Assembly: GCF_023887685.1 (NCBI RefSeq)
Contig: NZ_JAMWMR010000012.1
Span: forward strand, 99,817-163,816
Direction of reading: 5' to 3'
Length of the DNA: 64,000 nucleotides
DNA from: Streptomyces macrolidinus
GTDB taxonomy: Bacteria; Actinomycetota; Actinomycetes; Streptomycetales; Streptomycetaceae
Each line of letters begins with the position of its first letter. Within the stretch, counting starts at the first letter, position 1. A model generated the notes under the pieces. The model saw nothing but the letters and a program-made list of their open reading frames with translations. It did not search any database and was not told the DNA's origin. Below, piece after piece: positions 36,337-45,751 of this stretch. The position numbers were made by a program, and so were the translations under genes.

Positions 36337-37202
36337 TGTGCCGTCATCTCGCGTACCTGGGACCCGAGGAGCCGCTGGGGCGGCTTCTCGTGGAACCGCC
36401 GCACAGCCTCTACCGCCAGGCGTGGGCCCCGCGGCGGCAGCGCCACGGGACCGTCAACGCCGATGGTTTCGGCGTCGGTTGGTATGCGCAGGGAGACCCG
36501 GTACCGGCTCGTTACCGCCGGTCCGGCCCCCTGTGGGGCGACCAGTCCTTCGCCGATCTGGCCCGTGTCGTCCGCTCCGGTGCCTTCCTCGGCGCCGTAC
36601 GGGACGCGACCGTGGGCGGCGCCGACGGGGAGGCCGCGGCGGCGCCGTTCGCCGCGGGCCCCTGGCTGTTCAGCCACAACGGGGCCGTCACCGGATGGCC
36701 CCGTTCGATGGCCGCGCTCACCCGGTCGCTGCCCCCGGTCGACCTGCTGTCGCTGGAGGCGCGCTGTGACGCGGCGTTCATCTGGGCGTTGCTGCTGCAC
36801 CGTCTGCGCGACGGTGACCAGGAGGGACAGGCGCTGGCCGACACGGTGCAGGAGGTGGCCGCGGCGGCCCCCGGCTCCCGGCTCGTCCTGCTGCTCACCG
36901 ACGGCGAGACGATCGCGGCGACCGCCTGGGGCGACACCCTCTGGTACCTCACCGACCCCGGATTCGGGGAGCCCGCCGTCGTCGTGGCCTCCGAGCCCTA
37001 CGACGACGACCCGCGCTGGCAGGAGGTCCCCGACCGCACCCTGCTCACGGCGAGCCGCACCGACGTCCTGCTGACCCCTCTCAAGGACCCCGCCGAGGAC
37101 CCCGCCGCCGACCCCGGCGGCACCTCCCCCCACGACCCCCACGACCTCCACGCCCCCCGCGATCCCATGCCACCCCCACCACCCAAGGAGTCAGGCTCGT
37201 GA
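36336..37202 (+). CDS. egtC: Gamma-glutamyl hydrolase EgtC
   Basis: The 288-residue class II glutamine amidotransferase-fold enzyme removes glutamate from the EgtB product. The nucleophile is Cys2 (MCRHLAYLG, after Met removal), with NADGFGVGWY and LFSHNGAVTGW motifs in place. The C-terminal 35 residues are Asp/Pro/His-rich and unstructured. It overlaps both egtB and egtD (GTGA). Confidence 0.95.
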   Translation: MCRHLAYLGPEEPLGRLLVEPPHSLYRQAWAPRRQRHGTVNADGFGVGWYAQGDPVPARYRRSGPLWGDQSFADLARVVRSGAFLGAVRDATVGGADGEAAAAPFAAGPWLFSHNGAVTGWPRSMAALTRSLPPVDLLSLEARCDAAFIWALLLHRLRDGDQEGQALADTVQEVAAAAPGSRLVLLLTDGETIAATAWGDTLWYLTDPGFGEPAVVVASEPYDDDPRWQEVPDRTLLTASRTDVLLTPLKDPAEDPAADPGGTSPHDPHDLHAPRDPMPPPPPKESGS

Positions 37203-38203
37203 GCCCGTTCCGCGTGACCCGCACCCTGCCCCTCGACGCCACGGACGCCGCGCTGCGCGACGACGTCCTGCACGGCCTCACCCTCCCTCAGTCCCTCGAC
37301 CCCGGAGACGACGGGGGCGGGCCCGTACTCAAGACGCTGCCACCGAAGTGGTTCTACGACGCGTACGGCAGTGAACTGTTCGAGCAGATCACCGAGTTGC
37401 CCGAGTACTACCCCACGCGCGCCGAACGGGAGATCCTGCTCGCCCGCTCCGGGGAGATCGCCGCCGCGACCGGCGCACGGACCCTGGTCGAGCTGGGCTC
37501 GGGCTCCTCCGAGAAGACCAGGCACCTGCTGGACGCGCTCACCGGCCTGCGTTCCTACGTACCGGTCGACGTCAGCGAGAGCGCGCTGCGCCAGGCGGGG
37601 CAGGCGCTGCTCGCCGAGCGGCCGGACCTCGACATCCACGCGCTCATCGCGGACTTCACCACCGGCCTCACCCTGCCGGAGGGCACGCCCGGTCCACGCC
37701 TGGTCGCCTTCCTGGGCGGCACGATCGGCAATCTGGTCCCGGCCGAGCGCGCCGCGTTCCTCGCCGCCGTACGGTCCCTGCTGGAGCCCGGGGACGCCCT
37801 GCTGCTCGGCACCGACCTGGTGAAGGACCCGTCGGTCCTGGTGGCCGCGTACGACGACGACGCCGGGGTGACCGCCGCGTTCAACAAGAACGTCCTGACC
37901 GTCGTCAACCGCGAGTTGGGCGCCGACTTCGACCCCGCCGCGTTCACCCATGTGGCCCTGTGGGACGCCGAGCACGAGTGGATCGAGATGCGGCTGCGCT
38001 CGCGCACGACCCAGACCGTGAAGATCCCCGCGCTCGGTCTCGCGGTCGACTTCGCGGCGGGCGAGGACCTGCGCACGGAGGTGTCGGCGAAGTTCCGCGA
38101 GGAGCGCGTACGTCAGGAACTGACCGCCGCCAGGCTGGACTTGACGCACTGGTGGACGGACGAGGAGCGACGGTTCGCGTTGTCCCTGAGCGTGGCGCGC
38201 TGA
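37199..38203 (+). CDS. egtD: L-histidine N-alpha-methyltransferase EgtD
   Basis: The 334-residue SAM-dependent enzyme trimethylates histidine to hercynine. Landmarks are the ITELPEYYPTRAERE opening, ELGSGSSEKTRHLL (SAM loop), YVPVDVSESAL and FLGGTIGNLVP. The start is GTG with AAGGAG upstream, in a GTGA overlap with egtC. egtE, the lyase for the last step, is not in the window; Streptomyces commonly encode it elsewhere. Confidence 0.96.
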   Translation: MSPFRVTRTLPLDATDAALRDDVLHGLTLPQSLDPGDDGGGPVLKTLPPKWFYDAYGSELFEQITELPEYYPTRAEREILLARSGEIAAATGARTLVELGSGSSEKTRHLLDALTGLRSYVPVDVSESALRQAGQALLAERPDLDIHALIADFTTGLTLPEGTPGPRLVAFLGGTIGNLVPAERAAFLAAVRSLLEPGDALLLGTDLVKDPSVLVAAYDDDAGVTAAFNKNVLTVVNRELGADFDPAAFTHVALWDAEHEWIEMRLRSRTTQTVKIPALGLAVDFAAGEDLRTEVSAKFREERVRQELTAARLDLTHWWTDEERRFALSLSVAR

Positions 38204-38225
38204 CGACGGCCCGCGCGCCGTGCGA

Positions 38226-39482
38226 TCATCCCTCGCCGAGGGTGCGGGTGATACGGCGTGAGGCGGCTGTCGCCTCGACCGCCGGGTCCGCGCCCTGCAG
38301 CACCCTGGTCATCCAGGTCTTGATCGGGTTGTCCGCCTCGACCGCCGCCCAGGCGGGCGCGGCGGGCGTCGCCCGGCCGTGGGCCGCGCCCGCGGCCATG
38401 GCTGCGGCGCCCTCCTCGCCCGCGACGGCTTCCGCCAGGGTCGTCTTGTTGGGCACGTAGTCCATCGTGCGGGCCAGGTCCCTCTGCCAGGTGGCGCTGG
38501 TGAGCGCGGCGACGACCGCGGTGGCGGCCCGGCGGTCGCCGGTGTTCTTGGGGACGACGAGGTCGGAGCCGCCGGTGAAGACGGCACCGGGCCGGTCGGC
38601 CGTCTTGCCGGGGACCGGGAAGTACCCCAGCTTGTCCTTGAGTTCGGGGTTCTTGTCCACGATGGCCTGGGCGAGTCCGGGCACGGCCACGATCTGCGCC
38701 ACATGCCCCTTCGCGAACACCCCGGACTGCGGCGGGTGTTCCTCGTCGGCGGCCACGGGCCCTTCGCCCAGCGCGTGGAGTTGCTGGTAGAACCGCATGC
38801 CGCGCGCTGCGGCGGGGGTGTCGAGGGTGCCTTCCCATCTCCCGGCCGAGGACTGCTTGGCCAGGTCGCCGCCCTCGTCCCAGATGAAGCCGGAGAGGGT
38901 GTACCAGTCCTGCCCCGCCAGGTAGATCCCTTGGTTCCCGGCGGTGTTGAGCTTCGCCGTGTCCGTGAGCCACTGCTCGCGCGTCTTCGGCGGCTCGGCG
39001 ATACCGGCCTGCGCGAAGAGGTCCTTGCGGTAGATGACGACGCGGTTGGCGGCGTACCAGGGGATGCCGTACTGGTGTCCGCGGTAGCTGCCCGGCTGGG
39101 CGAGTCCGGGGAGCCAGTCGTCCCTGCCCCAGTCGCGCATCGACTCCAGGGTCAGGTCGAGCAGTCCGCCCCCGTCCACGTACTGCGCGACCTGGGTGTT
39201 GCCTACCTCGATGACATCGGGGCCGTCGCCGTCGCCCCGCTTGAGCGCCGCCTGGACCTTCTCGCCGATCCCGGTCCACTGCTGGATGCGGATGTCGAGC
39301 CGCAGATCGTCGTGGGTCCGCTCGAACTCCTTGGTGAACCGGTCGAGGAACGCCGCCGAGGCGCTGTCCTTCATCAGCCACACCGTGACCGTGCGCCGTC
39401 CCGGCCCGCCGTCGGGGAGGACCGAGCATGCGGTGAGGAGTGACGTGGATACGCAGACGAGGGCGAGGAGGCGATGTCTCAC
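38226..39482 (-). CDS. ABC-transporter solute-binding lipoprotein (sugar type, orphan)
   Basis: The 418-residue protein has a lipoprotein signal with lipobox LLTAC (Cys19), then the family 1 sugar-binding fold (VTVWLMKDS, DVIEVGNTQVAQYVDGG, GIPWYAANRVVIYRKDLF). No permease or ATPase gene adjoins it, so it must use a transporter encoded elsewhere or a shared ATPase. A DasR-like operator lies 87 bases upstream, which suggests an aminosugar ligand; that is inference. Confidence 0.88.
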   Translation of the reverse strand: MRHRLLALVCVSTSLLTACSVLPDGGPGRRTVTVWLMKDSASAAFLDRFTKEFERTHDDLRLDIRIQQWTGIGEKVQAALKRGDGDGPDVIEVGNTQVAQYVDGGGLLDLTLESMRDWGRDDWLPGLAQPGSYRGHQYGIPWYAANRVVIYRKDLFAQAGIAEPPKTREQWLTDTAKLNTAGNQGIYLAGQDWYTLSGFIWDEGGDLAKQSSAGRWEGTLDTPAAARGMRFYQQLHALGEGPVAADEEHPPQSGVFAKGHVAQIVAVPGLAQAIVDKNPELKDKLGYFPVPGKTADRPGAVFTGGSDLVVPKNTGDRRAATAVVAALTSATWQRDLARTMDYVPNKTTLAEAVAGEEGAAAMAAGAAHGRATPAAPAWAAVEADNPIKTWMTRVLQGADPAVEATAASRRITRTLGEG

Positions 39483-39568
39483 GGAGGGTCCTGTTCAGCC
39501 TTGCGGGCAAGCGGCGAGGGGGCCCGACGTGGGGGAGGAGCGCAACGCTCGTACGGGGTGCCCCGATT

Positions 39569-39582
39569 TTGGTATGGACCAA
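39569..39582. promoter_or_regulatory. DasR-like operator (dre-type) upstream of solute-binding gene
   Basis: TTGGTATGGACCAA is an inverted repeat with TGGT and ACCA arms spaced as in the DasR consensus (TGGTCTAGACCA); only the four central bases differ. DasR is the GntR regulator of N-acetylglucosamine and chitobiose uptake in Streptomyces. It sits between the solute-binding gene and the dodecin gene. Confidence 0.6.
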
Positions 39583-39713
39583 TGCCGGGGGTCAAGGGTC
39601 GCGTTGCCTCGCGGTCCGCCTCGCCGTACGGCACGGTGGAGTGACGCGCGAGGCGCGCGAGACGCACGCCAGGAGAACCGCGAGACGCACGCCACGAGAA
39701 GAGGAGCGCCGGC

Positions 39714-39929
39714 ATGTCCGACCACACCTATCGGGTCACCGAGATCGTCGGCAGCTCGCCGGACGGCATCGACCAGGCGATCCGCAACGGCATCACCCGC
39801 GCCTCGCGAACCCTGCGCAACCTGGACTGGTTCGAGGTCACGCAGGTCAGGGGCCATCTGGAGAACGGGGAGATCGACCACTTCCAGGTCGGTCTGAAGG
39901 TGGGCTTCCGACTGGAGGACGGCGACTGA
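39714..39929 (+). CDS. Dodecin family flavin-binding protein
   Basis: The 71-residue protein has the dodecin pattern TYRVTEIVGSSPDGIDQAI, RTLRNLDWFEV and the flavin-stacking Trp36-type residue. Dodecins form dodecameric shells that store flavin or CoA. GAGGAG precedes the ATG. Confidence 0.93.
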   Translation: MSDHTYRVTEIVGSSPDGIDQAIRNGITRASRTLRNLDWFEVTQVRGHLENGEIDHFQVGLKVGFRLEDGD

Positions 39930-40025
39930 CCCGTCCGCACCCGAGCCTCTCGACTTGTGCAGTTATCGCCCATATGTCGGTATGGATACACAAGGGCTAT
40001 AAGGATCTCTGGGGAGATGACTGGG

Positions 40026-40385
40026 ATGTTCAGAAGGTTCATCGGACTGCTCCTCATGCTGATCACGGCCGCGATCGCCGCCGTCTTGATCTTCAGCAAC
40101 CTGACCGGCCCCCGGCACCAGGTGTCGTTCGCCGGTCAGTACGTCAACATGACCTTGCTCGCCCTGCTCTGTACCGGGCTCGCGCTGGGCTTGCTCTTCT
40201 CGTTGGGCCTGGCCACGCTCCTGAAGGCGCGGCGCCGCCGCCACCGGGACGCGCGCGGCTCACGCGACCGTGACGGCGGTGGGCGTCGCTTCCGACGTGA
40301 CGACAGGGCGCACCGGCGCGGCGACGAAGGGGCGTATCAGCGCGGTGACGAAGGGACGTACCGGCGCGACGAAGGAACCTACTAG
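40026..40385 (+). CDS. LapA-domain small membrane protein with repetitive tail
   Basis: The 119-residue protein has two membrane segments (about 6-24 and 40-64, FIGLLLMLITAAIAAVLIF and LLALLCTGLALGLLFSLGL) typical of LapA-domain proteins. The tail is Arg/Asp-rich and ends in three degenerate repeats (RGDEGAY, RGDEGTY, RRDEGTY). ATG 40026 is used because GGGGAG lies nine bases upstream. Function unknown. Confidence 0.75.
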   Translation: MFRRFIGLLLMLITAAIAAVLIFSNLTGPRHQVSFAGQYVNMTLLALLCTGLALGLLFSLGLATLLKARRRRHRDARGSRDRDGGGRRFRRDDRAHRRGDEGAYQRGDEGTYRRDEGTY

Positions 40386-40428
40386 GCGCCTGCTGCGACA
40401 GGCGTCTCACGGACCCCGACACCCCTGG

Positions 40429-40863
40429 TCATGCGGCTCTCCAGCCACTCCAGCGGTCGACGGTGACCTCGACCACCGGGCCGTCCGGCGGGTCGTCCCG
40501 GTACTGGGGGTACTTCTCCGCCAGCAGGCCGACCGCCCGCTCGTACACCGTCCGGTCGCTCGCCTCGGGCGCGTAGGGCGGCAGGGTCCGCGCGCTCCCG
40601 TCGGCCCGTGCCCACCACAGGCGGGCCCAGTCCTCGTCGTACGCGTCCGCCAGCAGGCACACGGCGGGGTGGACGGCGATGTTGTCCAGCCGTTTCAGCC
40701 GTGGTGAGCGCTTCGGCTTGCGGTCGACGACCATGACGATCGTGGCGTCGTCGCGCCGTGCGAACACGACGGGTACGAGGTGAGGGCGCCCCGAGGCGTC
40801 CACCGTCGCGAGCCGCGCGACCCGGGCCTCGGCGAAGCGCCGCCGGGCCTCGTCCAGGCTCAT
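40429..40863 (-). CDS. PPOX-class F420-dependent enzyme (TIGR03668 type)
   Basis: The 144-residue split-barrel protein has ARVARLATVDASGRPHLVPV near its start and NIAVHPAVCLLADAYDEDW later. It belongs to the pyridoxamine-oxidase-like flavin/F420 group; Streptomyces make F420. The substrate is unknown. Start ATG 40861-40863. Confidence 0.85.
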   Translation of the reverse strand: MSLDEARRRFAEARVARLATVDASGRPHLVPVVFARRDDATIVMVVDRKPKRSPRLKRLDNIAVHPAVCLLADAYDEDWARLWWARADGSARTLPPYAPEASDRTVYERAVGLLAEKYPQYRDDPPDGPVVEVTVDRWSGWRAA

Positions 40864-41034
40864 CCGTGGCAACTTCCCCGCCTCCCTGTCCCTGACATCC
40901 CTGAGTCCCTTCGCGTCGCTCTCTTCACCGTCACCGGAAGCCCACCCAAGTCGTCCGCGTCGACACCCGCCATCTCTACCCCGATCCGAGGGCACCTGCG
41001 AGCTGCGCACGGGCAGTCCGCGGGTGCGTATCGC

Positions 41035-41788
41035 GTCGATCGGGCGATCGGCCAGCCGATCCAGCGGATGGTGATCGAGGACGGCCGCGACCGCACCCTG
41101 GCCGCGTTCGGCGGTGTGCCCGGCCTGCCACCCGGCAGGGTGATGCGGCGCTCGGAACTCCTGCGCGTACTGAACGAGCGGCTGCGGGTGGTCGGCATCC
41201 CGGTCGAGTGCGGCAAGCGGTTGGTATCCGCAGAGGCGGCACCGGCTGGTTCAGCAACACCGAGTGGCTACGGAGGGTGCGCGAGCTGCACGCCGAGAAC
41301 CTGCCGGCCCGGGACATCCTGCGGGAGGCTGCGGCCGAGAAGATCGAGTGCTTCCCGGGCTGGAGATCATGCCCTCCGTCCCGCACTGGTACCGGGGGCG
41401 GATGGCCCTGGTCGGCGACTCGGCGCACGCGCCGTCCAACAGCTCGGGACAGGGCGTCTCGCTGGCGGTCGAGAGCGCGGGCGAACTGGCCCGCTGCCTA
41501 CGCGACCTACCTGACCTGGCGACCGGCTTCGCCGCCTACGAGCGGCGGCGCCGCCCTCGGGTCGAGAAGATCGCGTCGGATGCTGCCAAGACCAACAACC
41601 AGAAGGCGGCGGGACCGGTGGCCAGGACGCTGTTCCGACTGATGGCACCGATCGCGACGAAGACCTTCATGAGGCCGGAGAAGATGCTGGGCCCGGTGCA
41701 CGGCTACCGCATCGACTGGGAGGACACGGTGGCGGCTTGCCTCAAGACGCGCCGGCAGGAAGACAGGTTCCCGGGAGAACACTCGTGA
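41035..41788 (+). pseudogene. Broken FAD-dependent monooxygenase
   Basis: Three pieces of one flavin monooxygenase lie in different frames. Piece one (about 41035-41235) covers MVIEDGRDRTLAAFGGVPG and RSELLRVLNERL. Piece two (about 41232-41361) covers TGWFSNTEWLRRVRELHAE and follows an internal gap of roughly 90 residues. Piece three (about 41360-41788) carries the FAD motif RMALVGDSAHAPSNSSGQG. The N-terminal GxGxxG region is missing. Two frame changes and the deletion mark it as dead. Confidence 0.8.
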
Positions 41789-42069
41789 CGGACTCGCAGA
41801 CGCTCGCGAAGCGGCCCGAGACCGAATCGGCGGCATCACCGACACCCCCGCCAAGCGCCGCGTTCGAGAGCGCGCAGGGCGAGGGCTCACCCGACTGAGC
41901 TCGCCTGCGGAGCGCCGCCCACCAGCGGGCGCCCTTGACAGGGGATGCCCAGCAGCCGGCCGCCGCGGACCAGTGACGTTAAGGCTGCATCAAGAGGCAG
42001 GCCAGAGGGCATACTTGAAGCGGTGCGGAGGTTCGGCATGGCGGGCGAAGTCTAGGGAGGGGACAGCCA

Positions 42070-42606
42070 GTGGGGGTTGTCGGCAAGGGGCTGGGAAAGG
42101 TCGAAATACGGCTGAAGTGGGACCCGAGCCCGCTGGGTGAGTCCCCGCGTCATCTCGATATCGTCGCCGCGACGTACTCCGTGGACGATCCGTTCGGCAG
42201 GCCGGTGTACGTCGTGCACTACGACAGCCGCTCGCCCGACGGCACGATCAACATGAACCGTCACAGCCAGACCGGCATGGGCTTCGGGTTCGTCGAGGTG
42301 ATGTCCCTGGAGTTCGACCGCCTGTCCACCGCCTACTCACGGGTGGTGGTGGGGGTGGTCATCCATCAAGAGCCGGAGCCCCGCACGTTCGGCGACATGT
42401 CGAACGCCGGAGTGGTGATCGCCGAGGGCTACCAGGAACTGCTCGTCGACGACTTCTCGGGCGTAGCAGACGCGAGATCGACCTGGCTCGCGGAGTTCAC
42501 CAGAAACGACTCCGGCGCGTGGGAAATGCACGAGATGATCCGCGGATCCGACAGCGACCCGGCGGGCTTCATGTCCGAGATGGGCACAGCCCGTCCCCGC
42601 ACCTGA
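42070..42606 (+). CDS. TerD family protein
   Basis: The 178-residue protein has the TerD core (VEIRLKWDPSP, LDIVAATYSVDDPFGRPVYVVHYD, GYQELLVDDFSGVADARSTW). TerD proteins bind calcium in the tellurium-resistance and stress-signalling group. GTG start with GGGAGGGGA upstream. It stands alone, without other ter genes. Confidence 0.8.
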   Translation: MGVVGKGLGKVEIRLKWDPSPLGESPRHLDIVAATYSVDDPFGRPVYVVHYDSRSPDGTINMNRHSQTGMGFGFVEVMSLEFDRLSTAYSRVVVGVVIHQEPEPRTFGDMSNAGVVIAEGYQELLVDDFSGVADARSTWLAEFTRNDSGAWEMHEMIRGSDSDPAGFMSEMGTARPRT

Positions 42607-43103
42607 CCCAACGAGCCGGGTCCAAGGCTCACGCCAGAGGCGACGCCCACCTGGCGTCGGTGGCGCCCGCCAGCCGGGTTCAACGGCCAGTTTGGTCGCG
42701 CAGGGAGCTCCTTGATCCCTCGTCGCACCTGCCGCCGACGGGCGGTGCGGGTGAGGTCCGCACGGCGGGCGTCCAGGAACGCGCCCTGGCACGAAGACCC
42801 GTAGCGCTGGACTTGTCGTCGCCCAGCGGCGAGTTGCTGCGCGGATGCCCCGTCAGTACGTGGCGGACTGCTGGGAATGCAGCGGGCCGGAGGGCTCGGA
42901 GCTGCGCGAGTGCAGCCTCACCGGCAGACCGCTCGCCCGTACCCGCATCTCACCCTTCGCAGCGCTCCGCCCCGCTGGATGAGATCCGGCGGGGCGGATT
43001 TACCAACAACGTCCGAGTTGGCAGAGGCCGCGGCACAGACAGAAGGGGATCGCCGGGACCTGCCGACACGGCTTACCGTCGGCTGGTGGTCTGACGACCC
43101 GGC
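42607..43103. other. 497-bp region without a recognisable gene
   Basis: Several short frames are open on both strands but none has a good ribosome site with family homology. A 45-codon plus-strand frame at 42845-42982 has two cysteine pairs near its start (DCWEC), which may be a remnant of a small zinc-ribbon protein. I cannot call it. Confidence 0.3.
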
Positions 43104-43841
43104 TCACCTCAGATGCCGGGCGAAGAACCGGGCCCCGGCGTCGACCTCGAACTGCGGGACGCCGGTATGCCCGCCCGTATTGGCGTGCAGCGTCTTCTCC
43201 TTGGAGCCGAAGGCGTCGAACAGGTCCAGGGCCGCCTGCCGGTCGTTCCTTTCATCGTCCCACTGCAGCAGGAGCTGCAGCGGAATGGTGACCTGGCGGG
43301 CCTCCTCGAACATGGCGGCGGGCACAAGACTCCCGGCGAAGAAGCAGGCGGCCACGATGCGCGGCTCGACCATCGCCAGCCGGATGCCGATGGAGATCAC
43401 TCCCCCGTCGTACCCGACCGGGCCGCCGATCTCGGGCAGCGACAGGAGAGCGTCCAGGGCTGCCTGCCACTCTGGGACCGACTTTTCGACGAGCGGGAGG
43501 ACGAGGGCGTCGATGATCTCGCCGCCGACCGGCTCGTCGGCTTCCATAGCCCGGCGCAGGTCGGCGCGGGCCTGCTCGACGGCGGCCCAACGGGGCCGCT
43601 CACCGCTCCCGGGCAGTTCGATGGTGGCCGAGGCGAAGCCGTACTCCGCCACGTAGTGCCGGGCCCGTTCCGCCAGCCGGGAGTACATCTTGCGCAGTCC
43701 GAGCGGAGGATGGCCGATCAGGACAAGCGGCGCACGTGCGGACGTGGACGCGGGCGTCCACAGGATGCCGGGGATCTCGCCGAGGGTGAATTCACGCTCG
43801 AGGACACCGTCGTCGAAACGCTGTTCAGACGTGAAGTGCAT
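43104..43841 (-). CDS. Alpha/beta-hydrolase (dienelactone-hydrolase-like)
   Basis: The 245-residue protein has an alpha/beta-hydrolase layout: LVLIGHPPLG near residue 40, SATIELPGSG near 70, a nucleophile region YDGGVISIGIR near 145 and a closing GGHTGVPQFE His. The nucleophile elbow is VISIG, lacking the usual first Gly of G-x-S-x-G. Substrate unknown. Confidence 0.8.
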   Translation of the reverse strand: MHFTSEQRFDDGVLEREFTLGEIPGILWTPASTSARAPLVLIGHPPLGLRKMYSRLAERARHYVAEYGFASATIELPGSGERPRWAAVEQARADLRRAMEADEPVGGEIIDALVLPLVEKSVPEWQAALDALLSLPEIGGPVGYDGGVISIGIRLAMVEPRIVAACFFAGSLVPAAMFEEARQVTIPLQLLLQWDDERNDRQAALDLFDAFGSKEKTLHANTGGHTGVPQFEVDAGARFFARHLR

Positions 43842-43862
43842 GGTCGTGCCTTTCGGGAGTGC

Positions 43863-43940
43863 TCATGAACGGCGCTCCCGGACGACCTGTCGCCCGACCG
43901 TGACCCTGGAGGGGAGCACCCATGTCGGTACTGCGTTCAC
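43863..43940 (-). pseudogene. N-terminal fragment of an XRE-family regulator
   Basis: GAGGAGG lies eight bases before GTG 43938-43940. The 25 codons read NAVPTWVLPSRVTVGRQVV and RERRS then stop. The start is like Streptomyces helix-turn-helix XRE proteins, but the frame stops where helix one should continue, so it looks like a truncated regulator that kept its ribosome site. Confidence 0.4.
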
Positions 43941-44131
43941 GGGTACCACCTCCTCGTCTTCTCGCACGGCCTCCGGAAAGGTAACAGTGGTCGCGCTGGT
44001 CCGCCAACAGGTCTCTTGCGCGGCCTTGATGGCCGGACGCCAAGGCACCGGAACACTCCACGGGTTCACTCCCGGGCACTGCGCCGCGACAAGTCCGGCC
44101 GCGGCCACCGCCTCGTCCGAAGCGTGTCAGG

Positions 44132-44527
44132 TCAGGTGTTGAGCGCGTGTCCGGTCGTTGAGTCGACGTGCTCTGGGATCTCGTCGTGGCGATCGCCCAC
44201 GGTCGGTGTTCCGGTGGGTTCGAACATGAGGATCGCGGCGCCGGACGGGGCGTACGGCTTGTGCTCTGTGCCTCGGGGGACGGTGAAGACCGCCCCCTGC
44301 GGGAGCAGGACCGTGCGCTCCCCGTCGGGCCCGCGCAAGGAGATGTGCAGTTCGCCATCGAGTACCAGGAAGAACTCATCAGTGTCGTCGTGGACGTGCC
44401 AGATGTGTTCGCCCTCGACCTTGGCGATGCGGACGTCATAGTCGTTGACACGCGTGACGATGCGGGGGCTCCACAGGGCATCGAAGGAGGCCAGAGCCTT
44501 GCTGAGGGGGATGGGTTCGCTGCTCAT
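44132..44527 (-). CDS. Cupin-domain protein
   Basis: The 131-residue protein is a single cupin: motif one GEHIWHVHDDTDEFFLVLDG (His-x-His and Glu metal ligands) and motif two PRGTEHKPYAP. Likely a metal-binding small enzyme or sensor. It diverges from a GlxA-type AraC regulator with 52 bases between, which suggests control by it. Confidence 0.85.
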   Translation of the reverse strand: MSSEPIPLSKALASFDALWSPRIVTRVNDYDVRIAKVEGEHIWHVHDDTDEFFLVLDGELHISLRGPDGERTVLLPQGAVFTVPRGTEHKPYAPSGAAILMFEPTGTPTVGDRHDEIPEHVDSTTGHALNT

Positions 44528-44579
44528 GGGCTCATCCTGAGCCGTTTCTCATAGCCGCCGTGAGTGCTAGGAATTGCAT

Positions 44580-45572
44580 ATGGCGAAAGAATCCTCGCAC
44601 ACAGCTCACGCGGCGGGCGTACACCGGATCGTCGTGATCGTGGACGAGAACTCGAACCCCTTCGAGCTCGGCTGCGCGACCGAGGTATTCGGCCTGCGCA
44701 GACCAGAGATCGGCCATGATCTCTACGACTTCAGGCTCTGTTCCCCCGAGCCCCGCACCCTGATGCGAGACGGATTCTTCACGCTCACGGGAGTCGCCGA
44801 CCTGAAAGCGGCCGACACCGCGGATACCTTGATCGTCCCCAACCGCCCGGACATCGAAGTGCCCCGCCGTCCCGCCGTGCTCGATGCCGTCCGCCGGGCA
44901 CACGCCCGCGGTGCCCGCCTGATCGGCTTCTGCAGCGGCGCCTTCACACTGGCCGAGGCCGGAGTCCTCGACGGGCGCCGGGCCACCGCGCACTGGCAGT
45001 GGGCTGATTCCTTCCGAGCGCGCTTCCCCTCCGTCCAGCTCGAAGCAGACGTGCTGTTCGTGGATGACGGAGACATCCTCACCGCGGCAGGGAGTGCGGC
45101 TGCGCTCGATCTCGGGTTGCATGTGGTTCGCCGCGACTACGGTGCGGAAGTCGCCAACTCCGTGAGCCGGCGACTGGTCTTCGCGGCGCAACGGGACGGT
45201 GGGCAGCGGCAGTTCGTGGAGCGTCCCATGCCCGACCTGCCGGACGAGTCCCTGGCGCCTGTCCTGGCCTGGGCCCAGGAACGGTTGGACTCACCGCTCA
45301 CTGTGGCTGACCTTGCGGCACGTGCGACGGTCAGTCCGGCAACGCTGCATCGCCGCTTTCAGGCGCAACTGGGCACGACGCCGTTGACGTGGCTCACGGG
45401 AGAACGGCTTGCCCTGGCGTGCCGGTTGATCGAGCGAGGCGAGTCCCGGTTCGAGGTGGTCGCGCGACGCAGCGGGCTCGGCACCGCTGCCAATCTGCGC
45501 ACGCTGATGCGCCGCGAGACCGGCATCACACCGACGGCATACAAGCGCCGGTTCGGGCCGGAGGGGAATTGA
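44580..45572 (+). CDS. GlxA-family AraC-type transcriptional regulator
   Basis: The 330-residue protein joins an N-terminal DJ-1/PfpI-like domain (about 15-190, with FCSGAFTLAEAG) to a C-terminal AraC helix-turn-helix (about 220-325, VADLAARATVSPATLHRRF). ATG 44580 follows AGGAA; a TTG two codons upstream is in frame. It probably regulates the divergent cupin gene. Confidence 0.9.
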   Translation: MAKESSHTAHAAGVHRIVVIVDENSNPFELGCATEVFGLRRPEIGHDLYDFRLCSPEPRTLMRDGFFTLTGVADLKAADTADTLIVPNRPDIEVPRRPAVLDAVRRAHARGARLIGFCSGAFTLAEAGVLDGRRATAHWQWADSFRARFPSVQLEADVLFVDDGDILTAAGSAAALDLGLHVVRRDYGAEVANSVSRRLVFAAQRDGGQRQFVERPMPDLPDESLAPVLAWAQERLDSPLTVADLAARATVSPATLHRRFQAQLGTTPLTWLTGERLALACRLIERGESRFEVVARRSGLGTAANLRTLMRRETGITPTAYKRRFGPEGN

Positions 45573-45686
45573 CGGCGGACGTCGCCCTGCGACGAACCAC
45601 GTGTGCTTCAGCTCTGCTGTCGCCGGAGGGAAGAGTTGCGAGCGGTCCCGGCGCGGCCCCGCTGAGCAGGAACCCCGGCCGGAGCC

Positions 45687-45712
45687 GGCCGCCACCCGTA
45701 AAGGTGGCGGCC
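45687..45712. terminator. Hairpin terminator
   Basis: GGCCGCCACC at 45687-45696 pairs perfectly with GGTGGCGGCC at 45703-45712 around CGTAAA. It lies between the GlxA-type gene and the convergent peptidoglycan-binding remnant, and can serve both. Confidence 0.8.
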
Positions 45713-45751
45713 GTCGGGCGGAGATTCCTCGGCCCCGGACCGAGAAGGAGG

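Noticed and set aside
42845..42982. A 45-codon plus-strand frame with a DCWEC motif
   Set aside because: Cysteine pairs suggest a zinc ribbon but there is no ribosome site and no family match that I can state.
43863..44108. A longer minus-strand frame (81 codons) around the XRE fragment
   Set aside because: Only the last 25 codons, behind GAGGAGG and GTG, resemble a known protein start; the upstream part has no homology.
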